The position numbers and the translations under genes were made by a program. A model generated the notes under the pieces. The model saw only the letters and a list, made by a program, of their open reading frames with translations. It was not told where the DNA came from and searched no databases. Positions 34,617 through 42,978 of a stretch of DNA of 64,000 nucleotides are shown in pieces (position 1 is the first letter of the stretch; each line of letters begins with the position of its first letter). The DNA is from Mangrovimicrobium sp033283385 (GTDB taxonomy: Bacteria > Pseudomonadota > Gammaproteobacteria > Pseudomonadales > Halieaceae): contig JAWMQQ010000003.1 of NCBI GenBank assembly GCA_033283385.1, forward strand, positions 124,001-188,000, written 5' to 3'.

Positions 34617-36164
34617 ATGCGTTCTCGCCAGGGACCCGCCAGACGCCAGCCCATCGCGCTGATCAGCGCCGGCCTGCTGGCCGCCGGCCAGTCGGCCCAC
34701 GCGGTAATCGACGTGTCCGATGCCACGCAGCTTCGCGACGCCATCATTTCAGCCAATAGCGCGCCGGATACCATCAACATCACGGCCGACATTACGCTGA
34801 CCAGCGCCCTGCCGCCAATTTCCAACAGCTACACCATCGAAGGCAACGGCCACACGGTTTCCGGTGGCGGCGTCGTGCGGGTATTCGTGCTGCGCAGCGG
34901 CGACATCGTATTGAACAACATGGTCATCGCAAACGGCTATGCCACAGGTGGGGCTGGCGGAAACATTCGCGGCGGCGGCGGGGGCGCCGGCCTCGGCGGG
35001 GGACTGCTGGTGATGGACGGCAGCGCCAGCCTGACCGATGTCTCCTTCCAGGGTAACTCGGCGCAGGCCGGACTCGGTGCCGATTTCACCGCGGCTACCA
35101 ATATTGGCGGCGGCGGGGGCGGCGGCATCGACAGCGCAGGCGGCTCCTCGGCCACAGCAGCGTTCCTGGACGGGGGCGGCGGCGGGGGCGGCGGCGGGCT
35201 TGATTCCCCGGGAGCCCAGAATACGAACCAGTTCGGCGGAAGCGGGGGCGACCCCAACCCGGGTACCGCTGGCGCGGGTTATAGCCAGCCCGGTGGAAGT
35301 GGCGGCTTTGGCGGCGGCGGGGGCGGTGGTTCCGGCAGCAGCGAGCCGGGTGGCGGCGGCAGCGGTGGCAACGGCGGTGATTTCGCCGGCGGCGGGGGCG
35401 GCGGCTCGGGTTATGGCTACAGCACGGCGACATCACCTTATCCCGGTTACCCCGGTGGTAACGGCGGCGACGGCGGCTTCGGCGGGGGCGGCGGCGCTGG
35501 CGGTGCCGGCTACGAAAACTACTCCGGCAGTGGCGGCAATGGCGGCAATGGCGGCGACGGCGGCTTCGGCGGTGGCGGCGGCGCTGGCGGCCCCGGCGGA
35601 GTAGGTGAAACGGCGAACGGCAATTCCGGCACTGGCGGAAGTGGCGGACTGTATGGCCAGGACGCAATTGCCGGCAGCGGCGGCGACGGCGCGGCCCTCG
35701 GCGGCGCGCTGTTCGTGCGCAACGGTACTGTCACCCTTCGCGATGTCAGCTTTAGCGGAAACCTCGCGGACAACGACTCGGGCGGCGGCCAGGCCTACGG
35801 CGCTGCCATCGCGACCTGCGAGGAAGACGCCAGCTGCTCGCCGGTTGTCTCGGGTTGCGGCCTGAGTTTCAGCGGCAACACCGCCTCGAGCGGGAGCGGC
35901 ACCATCACCGCCGACCCGGTCAACAATGTCACGGGGGCACACAACAACGACCTGCTGGGCACCATTACCCCCATCGGTAGCGGCACCGTGCTGGATGCAT
36001 GCCCGCTTCCGTCGCCCCCTGCGCCTCCGGTGGCAGCTCCCACGGGATCGGCAACCGACCCGAGCGCGATTCCCACGTTGGGCGGCGGCATGCTGGCGCT
36101 GCTCGCCGCAACCCTGTCAGCGCTGGGTATCGGCGGACTTCGGCGAAAACGCCGGATGCATTAG
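34617..36164 (+). CDS. Glycine-rich IPTL-CTERM surface protein (XrtH substrate), 515 aa
   Basis: This is an exported protein with an N-terminal signal (about residues 1-29, ending SAHA-VID), then a right-handed beta-helix-like start (SNSYTIEGNGHTVSGGGVVRVF). A very glycine-rich middle follows (about residues 110-360, with runs such as GGGGGGIDSAGG). The C-terminus has the tripartite exosortase sorting signal: IPTL at residue 485, a hydrophobic helix GGGMLALLAATLSALGIGG, and a basic tail LRRKRRMH. IPTL-CTERM is the established signal for exosortase H, which cleaves and moves substrates in the envelope. No exosortase gene is in the window. A rho-independent terminator follows at 36191. Confidence 0.88.
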   Translation: MRSRQGPARRQPIALISAGLLAAGQSAHAVIDVSDATQLRDAIISANSAPDTINITADITLTSALPPISNSYTIEGNGHTVSGGGVVRVFVLRSGDIVLNNMVIANGYATGGAGGNIRGGGGGAGLGGGLLVMDGSASLTDVSFQGNSAQAGLGADFTAATNIGGGGGGGIDSAGGSSATAAFLDGGGGGGGGGLDSPGAQNTNQFGGSGGDPNPGTAGAGYSQPGGSGGFGGGGGGGSGSSEPGGGGSGGNGGDFAGGGGGGSGYGYSTATSPYPGYPGGNGGDGGFGGGGGAGGAGYENYSGSGGNGGNGGDGGFGGGGGAGGPGGVGETANGNSGTGGSGGLYGQDAIAGSGGDGAALGGALFVRNGTVTLRDVSFSGNLADNDSGGGQAYGAAIATCEEDASCSPVVSGCGLSFSGNTASSGSGTITADPVNNVTGAHNNDLLGTITPIGSGTVLDACPLPSPPAPPVAAPTGSATDPSAIPTLGGGMLALLAATLSALGIGGLRRKRRMH

Positions 36165-36190
36165 CCGGACGCTGCGCCACAGCTTCACGA

Positions 36191-36217
36191 AGCCCGCCAC
36201 AAGCGCGGGCTTTTTTT
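36191..36217 (+). terminator. Rho-independent terminator after the IPTL-CTERM gene
   Basis: AGCCCGC and GCGGGCT form a perfect seven-base stem with a seven-base loop, followed directly by seven Ts. It lies 27 bases downstream of the stop codon. Confidence 0.9.
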
Positions 36218-36388
36218 GTGGCTGCCAGGACGCCGGCAAACCGCCGGAGTATTCCCGCCTTCCTCCGACCATGTCGGTTTCCCCGCCATTGTGTCGCTGT
36301 TGAAGAAGAGGGCGCTATCGCTCGGATTCAACACCATCAAGCGTGGCAGCTGTCGCCACGGGGGAACCACCAATACAGGGAAGCCACC

Positions 36389-36967
36389 ATGAAAGCCAAT
36401 TCCTTCCACAGTCTGGGTCCAGCGGGTATTTTTCTCGGCCTGGTGTCGCTGCCAGCGCTGGCACAATCGCCCAACGGCGTGATTGTCGGGCCCGTCCCCG
36501 CCAGCCCCGTCCCGGCCGATGTCGCCGCGGTCCCGCTAATGCACCCCATCGCCCTGGCCGTACTCGGACTGCTCATGGCGGTGCTGGCAGCCCGGTGGCT
36601 GTACGCCAGCAAGCGGGCGAGAAACCTGTGCGGCCTGGTGGTACTGGGTGCGGGCGTGGCGATCAGCGCCACCGGTGTTGATCGCGCACTCGCCATCGTC
36701 GTCAACGACCCCATCCCGATCGAGGGCGACGGCTGTAACCAGGACACGGAATACTTCTACGACGCCATCGGCAACGGCGGCTTCCTGGGCTTGCAGAACA
36801 ACTGCCCGAACCCGGTAATCATCAAGAGTTTCGTCAACCGGCAGTGCCCCGAAAACGCGCCATTGCAGGCCGACGCCGAGTACGTGGACTGCAGGGCGGG
36901 TATGCAGCTCGGGGCGTCTGGAGCGGAAGACAGCAGCTGCATGGCGCTGCCCTACTGCCTGGAGTAG
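36389..36967 (+). CDS. Midcut-by-XrtH family protein, 192 aa
   Basis: This exported protein is built like the known midcut-by-XrtH family. A signal peptide ends near residue 25 (PALA-QS), then a short segment leads to an internal sorting-like signal, VPLM at about 48-51. A hydrophobic helix (about 53-69) and a basic stretch ASKRARN follow. Unlike C-terminal sorting signals, this one is in the middle: a second helix (about 80-97) follows, then a C-terminal domain of about 95 residues with six Cys. The canonical IPTL reads VPLM here. ATG at 36389 is chosen; the open frame extends upstream without coding signals. It sits 225 bases after the IPTL-CTERM gene, and a second family member lies at 62602. 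Confidence 0.8.
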   Translation: MKANSFHSLGPAGIFLGLVSLPALAQSPNGVIVGPVPASPVPADVAAVPLMHPIALAVLGLLMAVLAARWLYASKRARNLCGLVVLGAGVAISATGVDRALAIVVNDPIPIEGDGCNQDTEYFYDAIGNGGFLGLQNNCPNPVIIKSFVNRQCPENAPLQADAEYVDCRAGMQLGASGAEDSSCMALPYCLE

Positions 36968-37018
36968 GCCGCGCCCGGGCGGTGGCTAAAACTGCTTGAA
37001 CTCTGCACACTACCGCCC

Positions 37019-37528
37019 ATGCGCAGCACCCCACTGGACAGATTCGCCCGGAACCTCGGCCCGGGCACCCTCACCTGGATCGGCCTGCGCAAGCAGCGAC
37101 GCGGCGCGGTCACTTCCGTCGACCAGGTGCGGGCGATCGCCACCCTCGGCCTGGAGGGTGATCACAGGGCCAGTAAAACGCCCGGCTCCGCGCGCCAGGT
37201 CACGCTGATCTCCGAGGAATTCATCCAGCAGATCGCCCACTTCACCGGCCGCGACAGCATCGACCCGGCCCTGCTGCGCCGCAACCTGGTGGTGCGCGGT
37301 ATCAACCTGCACGCACTGCGCTACCAGCGCTTTCGCATCGGCGAGGCCGAGTTCGAGGCCACCGCGCTGTGTCATCCCTGCTCGCGCATGGAGACGGCCC
37401 TGGGCAAGGGGGGCGTGGCGGCGATGCTCGGCCACGGCGGCCTCTGCGCGCATATCCTGCGCAGCGGCGTTATCCGGGTGGGGGATGCTGTCGAGGTCTG
37501 CCCGCGGGAGGTACAAGCGGGACGCTAG
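37019..37528 (+). CDS. MOSC domain protein, 169 aa
   Basis: This is a MOSC-domain protein, the C-terminal fold of molybdenum cofactor sulfurases and YiiM/YuaD-type proteins that handle sulfur or molybdenum cofactor intermediates. Visible features are GTLTWIGLRKQRRG, GLEGDHRASK, QVTLISEE, LLRRNLVVRGINLHAL and the conserved Cys in LCHPCSRMETALG. The length (169 residues) is that of a stand-alone MOSC protein without a beta-barrel N-domain. No ribosome binding site is obvious before the ATG at 37019. It is on the same strand as, and 86 bases before, the ABC exporter, but a functional link is not evident. Confidence 0.85.
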   Translation: MRSTPLDRFARNLGPGTLTWIGLRKQRRGAVTSVDQVRAIATLGLEGDHRASKTPGSARQVTLISEEFIQQIAHFTGRDSIDPALLRRNLVVRGINLHALRYQRFRIGEAEFEATALCHPCSRMETALGKGGVAAMLGHGGLCAHILRSGVIRVGDAVEVCPREVQAGR

Positions 37529-37614
37529 CGGGCCTGCGCGGCGGCGCACAATCCGGTACTCTCTGGGCTCGGTGCGCCGACGGGCGCAAACTTTCCCCCG
37601 GGACGACACAACCC

Positions 37615-39408
37615 ATGACAAGCAGCGGCAAACCCAGGCGACTGTCCTCCCTGAGGAAACTGGTCCCGTTCATCGGGCCCTACAAAACGCAGGCGCTTGG
37701 CGCCGGCATCGCGCTGGTGTTTACCGCCCTGATCACACTCACCCTGGGCCAGGGCGTGAAGCAGCTTATCGACCAGGGTTTCGTGGCTGGCTCCACGGGC
37801 AACCTCAACCGCATCACCCTGGTGATGATCGGCCTGATCGTGCTGATGTCCGTCGGCACCTTCGTGCGCTTCTACCTGGTCTCCTGGATCGGCGAGCGGG
37901 TCACCGCCGACATCCGCAAGGCAGTGTTCGATCACATCGTCGCGCTGCACCCGGACTACTTCGAGACCAATCGCAGTGGCGAGATCATGTCGCGCCTCAC
38001 CACCGACACCACGCTGCTGCAGAACATCATCGGCTCCACCGCCTCCATGGCACTGCGCAGCACGCTGACCACCATCGGCGGGATGGTAATGCTGGTGATC
38101 ACCAACCTGAAGCTCAGCCTGTTCGTGATAGGCGGGGTACCGGTGGTCGTCCTGCCCATCATCCTGTTCGGCCGCCGGGTGCGCAAACTCTCGCGGCAGA
38201 GCCAGGATTCAGTCGCGGATGTCGGCAGCCACGCCGGGGAGACCATCCAGCACATCAAGACGGTGCAGAGCTATACCCGCGAGGACACCGAGCGGGAAGC
38301 ATTCGGCGCCGACGTGGAGCGGGCGTTCACCATTGCCCGGCGTCGCATCCGCCAGCGCGCCTTCCTGATGCTGACAGCCATACTGCTGGCCTACGCTTCC
38401 ATCGCCGGCATGTTGTGGGTGGGCGGCAGCGACGTGCTGCACGGCAGCATGACGGCGGGCGACCTCGGCGCCTTCGTGTTCTACGCCATCATCGTCGCCG
38501 CCGGTGTGGGCACCCTCTCCGAGGTATTCGGCGAACTGCAACGCGCGGGCGGCGCCACCGAGCGCCTGATGGAGTTGCTGGCGGTGCAATCCCACATCCC
38601 GGAGCCGGAGCGTTCCGTCGCGGATATTCACCGCCTGCCCGCAACCATGGCCCTGCACGAGCTCACCTTCCACTACCCCTCGCGCCCGGATACGGCGGCG
38701 CTGCGCGACATCGAACTGCACATCGAAGAGGGCAGGAGTCTCGCGCTGGTCGGCCCGTCCGGCGCGGGCAAATCGACGGTGTTCGAACTGCTGCTGCGCT
38801 TCTACGATCCGCAGCAGGGTGTGGTGCTGTTCGGCGGGCACGACATCCGCGAGTTCCGCCTGCAGGACCTGCGCTCGGAAATCGCCCTGGTGCCACAGCA
38901 ACCCGCCCTGTTCACCGGCGACGTGGCCTACAACATCCGCTACGGCCGTATCGACGCCACCGACGACGAGGTGATCGCCGCGGCAAAAGCCGCTTACGCC
39001 CACGAGTTCATCGACCGCCTGCCGCAAAAATACGACAGCCACCTCGGCGAGAAGGGCGTGCGCCTGTCCGGCGGCCAGCGCCAGCGCATCGCGATAGCCC
39101 GGGCAATCCTCAACAATCCCCGCTTGCTGCTGTTGGACGAGGCCACCAGCGCCCTGGATTCGGAGAGCGAACAGAAAGTCCAGCTGGCGCTGGAGGAGTT
39201 GATGCACAACCGCACCACGGTGATCATCGCGCACCGGCTGTCCACGGTGCAGCATGCGGACCGTATCGCGGTGATGGATCACGGCGAGATCGTCGCGACC
39301 GGGACGCACGAGGAGTTGCTGCGCAATTCAGCGCTGTACCAGCGGCTCTACCAGCTGCAGTTCAGGGAGCCAGCGGGAAACCCGGGCGAAACCCCGGATG
39401 CCCGGTAA
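37615..39408 (+). CDS. ABC transporter, fused permease-ATPase (exporter type), 597 aa
   Basis: This is a type IV ABC half-transporter that works as a homodimer in the inner membrane. A six-helix transmembrane domain (about residues 1-310) includes the coupling-helix phrase RSGEIMSRLTTDTTLLQ and ETIQHIKTVQSYTRE. The ATPase domain (about 345-590) has Walker A GPSGAGKST, the Q-loop LVPQQPALF, the signature RLSGGQRQRIAIARA, Walker B LLLLDEATSALD and the H-loop IAHRLSTVQ. The sequence most resembles the MsbA/BmrA-like multidrug or lipid exporters. ATG at 37615 matches the family start; the longer open frame overlaps the MOSC gene. The transported compound is unknown. Confidence 0.92.
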   Translation: MTSSGKPRRLSSLRKLVPFIGPYKTQALGAGIALVFTALITLTLGQGVKQLIDQGFVAGSTGNLNRITLVMIGLIVLMSVGTFVRFYLVSWIGERVTADIRKAVFDHIVALHPDYFETNRSGEIMSRLTTDTTLLQNIIGSTASMALRSTLTTIGGMVMLVITNLKLSLFVIGGVPVVVLPIILFGRRVRKLSRQSQDSVADVGSHAGETIQHIKTVQSYTREDTEREAFGADVERAFTIARRRIRQRAFLMLTAILLAYASIAGMLWVGGSDVLHGSMTAGDLGAFVFYAIIVAAGVGTLSEVFGELQRAGGATERLMELLAVQSHIPEPERSVADIHRLPATMALHELTFHYPSRPDTAALRDIELHIEEGRSLALVGPSGAGKSTVFELLLRFYDPQQGVVLFGGHDIREFRLQDLRSEIALVPQQPALFTGDVAYNIRYGRIDATDDEVIAAAKAAYAHEFIDRLPQKYDSHLGEKGVRLSGGQRQRIAIARAILNNPRLLLLDEATSALDSESEQKVQLALEELMHNRTTVIIAHRLSTVQHADRIAVMDHGEIVATGTHEELLRNSALYQRLYQLQFREPAGNPGETPDAR

Positions 39409-39687
39409 ACCTGCCGTGTCAGGCCGTCTTCAGGAACCTGCCGGCTCCCCGAGGATGGCGTACTGGAAACAGGCGCCGCGATTTACCAGTCGACGCCGGG
39501 GAGCCTAGCTTAGCACCTGTATCGCCCGACAACCCGCAAAGCAATTTTCTTGCAGGCCGCCCGGCTTCAACCATCCTCTTTTGATTGTCCGTTATGAGCA
39601 GCCTGGCATTTCGGCCCCGTTTTCGGACGTTGAGCAGCACGGTCGCCGGAGTGGTCCACAGGCAGGTGACCGGGGCCAGCGGCGCTG

Positions 39688-39855
39688 CTATTTCTTCGCG
39701 GTAAACCTCGGTTGGCCGCTGACACCGGATGCGATGGACTCAATCTTGTTGCCCGACTGAAGGAAGCGCCGGGTCTGTTCGGCGATGGACTCCGAGGTTT
39801 CGCTCGCGGCAGCGGATTTCTTCTGGGAGGGTTTGCGCATAGGTTTTTCGGCCAT
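39688..39855 (-). CDS. Small basic protein, 55 aa
   Basis: The start at 39855 has GGAG eight bases upstream. The product is a soluble 55-residue protein with a basic, low-complexity N-terminus (KPMRKPSQKKSAAAS) and a compact C-terminal motif, EQTRRFLQSGNKIESIASGVSGQ. I recall small proteins of this shape, ending G-I/P-xG-x-SGQ, in gammaproteobacteria, but no function. It has no membrane helix and no neighbours on the same strand. The coding assignment rests on the ribosome site, the ordered C-terminal helix and normal codon use. Confidence 0.6.
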   Translation of the reverse strand: MAEKPMRKPSQKKSAAASETSESIAEQTRRFLQSGNKIESIASGVSGQPRFTAKK

Positions 39856-40100
39856 CGGAGTTTCTCCAGTCTGGTTATGGGTGAACGCGCCAATACAACG
39901 AATCGCCGGTGTATGGCGCCCGAGAGACAACTTCCGGACCTGATACCTGCTCGAAAAACCGCGGCCGGCATCGATGGGGAATCATGCAGTGGTCACTGAA
40001 CAGATACATGCACTCGAAGCGTATTCTACCATGTTAGCGGTGCATATTCGATCCGGCTGGCCGCACGGGTGGCCCACGACTGGTACTTTGCCAGGCGACA

Positions 40101-40832
40101 ATGCGATCCATCCGGGTTAAGGTCACCGGGAACCCTCCACCCCACCGAGTTCCCATCGACACACGTTACGGCGGCCCCACTGCCCCACTGCGCCTGCAGT
40201 ACAACACCTACGAGTTCGGCGACGAAGACATCCATATCCGCTCCCTGCGGGATACCCAACAGTACCGCGACCCCGATGGCGTTGCGCATGCACTGGGTAT
40301 CTCCGCGGCAAACTGGGCGCTGTTCGGTATCGTCTGGGATTCCAGCCAGATCCTCGCGAGGCTGATGCTGGACTTCGAGATCACCGGCAAGCGCATCCTC
40401 GAACTGGGCTGCGGCATGGCGTTGTCCAGCCACCTGCTCAACCGCCGCGGCGGCGACATCACGGCGACCGACTACCACCCGGAGGTCGAGGCGTTCCTGC
40501 GGGCCAATGTCCTGCTCAACGAGGACAATCGCATTCCATATTTCCGGGCCGACTGGCAGGGGGATGAATCCGGTCACGGCCGCTTCAACCTGATTATCGG
40601 CAGCGACGTACTCTACGAGCAGGAGCGCCTGTCGCCACTGGCGCGATTTATCGAGAACCACGCCAGCGTGAAGTGCGAGGTCGTGGTTGTCGATCCGGGA
40701 CGCAAACAGCAGGGCCGGTTCACCCGCTGCATGGCGGAGTACGGGTTCGATTGCACGCAGGAAAAGCCTGTCGATGGCGCCGGGCTGGCGGCGCCTTTCA
40801 CCGGGACGATCCTGCGCTATCGCCGGGGCTGA
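40101..40832 (+). CDS. Class I SAM-dependent methyltransferase (Methyltransf_16-like), 243 aa
   Basis: This is a cytoplasmic methyltransferase of the METTL21/nicotinamide-N-methylase-like group that methylates protein side chains or small molecules. WDSSQILARLML precedes motif I, ILELGCGMALSSHLLNRRGG. ITATDYHPEVEAFLRANVLLN is motif II, and FNLIIGSDVLYEQERLSPLARFI gives the D-x-x-Y-E pattern after motif IV. ATG at 40101 starts the protein. Its last 16 bases overlap the end of the convergent peptidase gene (40817-40832). The target is unknown. Confidence 0.82.
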   Translation: MRSIRVKVTGNPPPHRVPIDTRYGGPTAPLRLQYNTYEFGDEDIHIRSLRDTQQYRDPDGVAHALGISAANWALFGIVWDSSQILARLMLDFEITGKRILELGCGMALSSHLLNRRGGDITATDYHPEVEAFLRANVLLNEDNRIPYFRADWQGDESGHGRFNLIIGSDVLYEQERLSPLARFIENHASVKCEVVVVDPGRKQQGRFTRCMAEYGFDCTQEKPVDGAGLAAPFTGTILRYRRG

Positions 40833-42835
40833 TTCCCGGCGCCCTGCTTCATGTGCCGGCGCAGGAAGTCCGATATCGCGTCATACCAGGCGACGATATT
40901 GGGCGGCCGCTGGATCCAGTGGCACTCGTCGGGAAACAGCAGCAGCTCCGACTCCACGCCGTGGTACTGCAGGCCCTCGAACAGTTGCAGCGCCTCCCCC
41001 ACCGGGCAGCGGTAGTCCTTTTCCCCGTGGATGATCAGCGTCGGCGTCTTCCAGTTGGGCAGGTATCTCCACGGCGCGTAGCGATCGAAAGTTTCCTGGT
41101 TCTCGTAGGGGTTTTCACCGCCCATCTCCAGGTACCAGAAAGCCGGGTGGTCGGTGACACCGGTGAAGGTGGCCATATTCAGGATACTGGCATGGGTGAT
41201 GATGCAGCGGAAACGATCGGTCTGGGTGCCGATCCAGTTGCTCATGTAACCGCCGAAGGAGCCGCCCATGGCCATCATGCGCTTGCCGTCGATGTCGTCC
41301 CTCTCTTCCAGCGCGTCGGCCACCGCCATCAGGTCCTCGTAGCACTGCCCGCCCCAGGTGTTGCCCCAGATACCCTGGATGAACTCCTGGCCGAAGCCGG
41401 TTGAGCCCCGCGGGTTGGGCTGGACGATGGCGTAGCCCTGGGCGAGGAAGGGCAGCGGGTTCCAGCGCCAGTGCCAGTTGTCGCCGCTCATGCCCATGGG
41501 GCCGCCGTGAATCCACATCAGTGTGGGCAGCGGGCCCTTTGCGCCGCGCGGCTTCATCAGCCAGCTCTGCACGAACTTGCCGTCGGTGGTGCGGGTTTTA
41601 ATGCTTTGGGTTTCGATCCAGTCCGCGCCATCGAAGCCCGAGAGGCTGGCCAGGCGGCGCGGCGCCTTGCGCCCGCCGGGAGCGAGACGGAAAGGCTCAG
41701 GCGGCTGGGACAGGGTTGAGCGAATGCCCGCCACACCGCCGTCGGGCAGCGCCTGCAGGCCGGAGTGGCCGCCGCCTTTGCCGCTGAGGCGCTCCACATT
41801 ACCGCTGGCGACATCCACCCGGAACACCGGGGTGACGCCGCCATCGTCCGCGGTGACCAGCAGGCCCTTGCCGTCGGCACACCACTGCGCCGGCTGCGGC
41901 CAGTGATCCCAGTCCGCCGCCAGCGTGCGGCCCTTGCCGGACTTCACGTTGAACAGCACGATTGTCGGGTTCGGTGCGAATTCGGGTGAGCGCTGGTCCT
42001 GGACCGCCGCCAGTGTCTTGCCGTTGGGGGAAAACATCGGGGAGCCGACATTGCCGCAAGCGCGCTGGCCGAACATGCGGTGCTTGCCCGTCTCGATGTC
42101 GATCACCCGCAGGGCGCTGTCCTCCTCCCGGTCCTTGCCCGGCGTGGACCAGGTGATTGCGGCCAGGGCGCCGTCCGCGGACAGGTCGAACTCGGGTTCT
42201 ATCGCGAGCTCCGCGCGCGCCTTCGGGGTCAGGTCCTTGCGCTTGCTGCCATCGGCGCGGCAGGCGATGAGGTGGGTATTGGCCATGTCCTCGTTCTGGT
42301 GCAGCCAGTGATCCCAGTGGCGCACCGGCTGGCGGGTGAAGTGCCGCGCGTTGGGGCCCCTCTTCGCACGCTCCGCCGCCGTCTCCCGCTGTTTGTCGTG
42401 GTCGACCCCGGGCAGTACCGATGCGGTGTAGAGCAGGCGGTCGCCGCGGCGGGCGAACTGGAAGCCCGACACACCCAGCGGCTCGTCGGTGAGCTGGCGC
42501 GGCTCGCCGCCCTCCGGCGGCAGAATCCAGACCTGGCTGCGCTTTTCCGCGCCCTCGTCCGCCTTGATCTCTGCGGGTTTGCGGTTGGACAAAAACCCGA
42601 GGGCGCCATCGCGGCGGAAACAGGGCGACCCGTCGCGGCTGTCGCCGCGGGTCAATTGCACCGGGTCGCCGCCGTCCAGTGGGACTTTCCACAGGTCGCC
42701 TACGTAATCAGCGCCTTCCTGGTCCAGACGCTGTACCTGCACCGCCATCCACGATCCGTCCGGCGATAGTGCCGTGGCGCTTACACGACCCAGGCCGATG
42801 TGTTGCTTGCTGGTGTATTCGGGTTTCTTGCTCAT
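40817..42835 (-). CDS. S9 family prolyl oligopeptidase, 672 aa
   Basis: This is a serine peptidase of the prolyl-oligopeptidase/acylaminoacyl-peptidase family. The N-terminal beta-propeller (about 1-400) has WD-like units such as GDPVQLTRGDSRDGSPCFRRDGALGFLSNR. The alpha/beta-hydrolase domain (about 420-672) has the nucleophile elbow GGSFGGYMSNW, the Asp in IHGEKDYRCPVGEALQLFEGL and the His in PDECHWIQRPPN, the usual Ser-Asp-His order. No signal peptide is seen, so it is probably cytoplasmic. ATG at 42835 (MSKKPEY) is the start. The 3' end overlaps the convergent methyltransferase by 16 bases. Confidence 0.92.
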   Translation of the reverse strand: MSKKPEYTSKQHIGLGRVSATALSPDGSWMAVQVQRLDQEGADYVGDLWKVPLDGGDPVQLTRGDSRDGSPCFRRDGALGFLSNRKPAEIKADEGAEKRSQVWILPPEGGEPRQLTDEPLGVSGFQFARRGDRLLYTASVLPGVDHDKQRETAAERAKRGPNARHFTRQPVRHWDHWLHQNEDMANTHLIACRADGSKRKDLTPKARAELAIEPEFDLSADGALAAITWSTPGKDREEDSALRVIDIETGKHRMFGQRACGNVGSPMFSPNGKTLAAVQDQRSPEFAPNPTIVLFNVKSGKGRTLAADWDHWPQPAQWCADGKGLLVTADDGGVTPVFRVDVASGNVERLSGKGGGHSGLQALPDGGVAGIRSTLSQPPEPFRLAPGGRKAPRRLASLSGFDGADWIETQSIKTRTTDGKFVQSWLMKPRGAKGPLPTLMWIHGGPMGMSGDNWHWRWNPLPFLAQGYAIVQPNPRGSTGFGQEFIQGIWGNTWGGQCYEDLMAVADALEERDDIDGKRMMAMGGSFGGYMSNWIGTQTDRFRCIITHASILNMATFTGVTDHPAFWYLEMGGENPYENQETFDRYAPWRYLPNWKTPTLIIHGEKDYRCPVGEALQLFEGLQYHGVESELLLFPDECHWIQRPPNIVAWYDAISDFLRRHMKQGAGNQPRR

Positions 42836-42978
42836 TGCGGCGATCTCCTTTGCCCAAGTGTCGGATATTCGCACGCGAGCTCACACCCGGCCAGCCTTGC
42901 TCCGCAACAGGACCGGGGCAAGCGGCGCTATCAGCCCGCGTGTCACATCGGGGCCGGGCCCCACGGAAGGAAGCCTCC

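Noticed and set aside
34937..35667. Minus-strand Pro-rich and Arg-rich frames across the glycine-rich gene
   Set aside because: Mirror images of the GGC/GGN codons of the plus-strand protein, without starts or domains.
35999..36388. Upstream extension of the midcut-by-XrtH gene
   Set aside because: It overlaps the end of the IPTL-CTERM gene and its terminator; the ATG at 36389 begins a good signal peptide.
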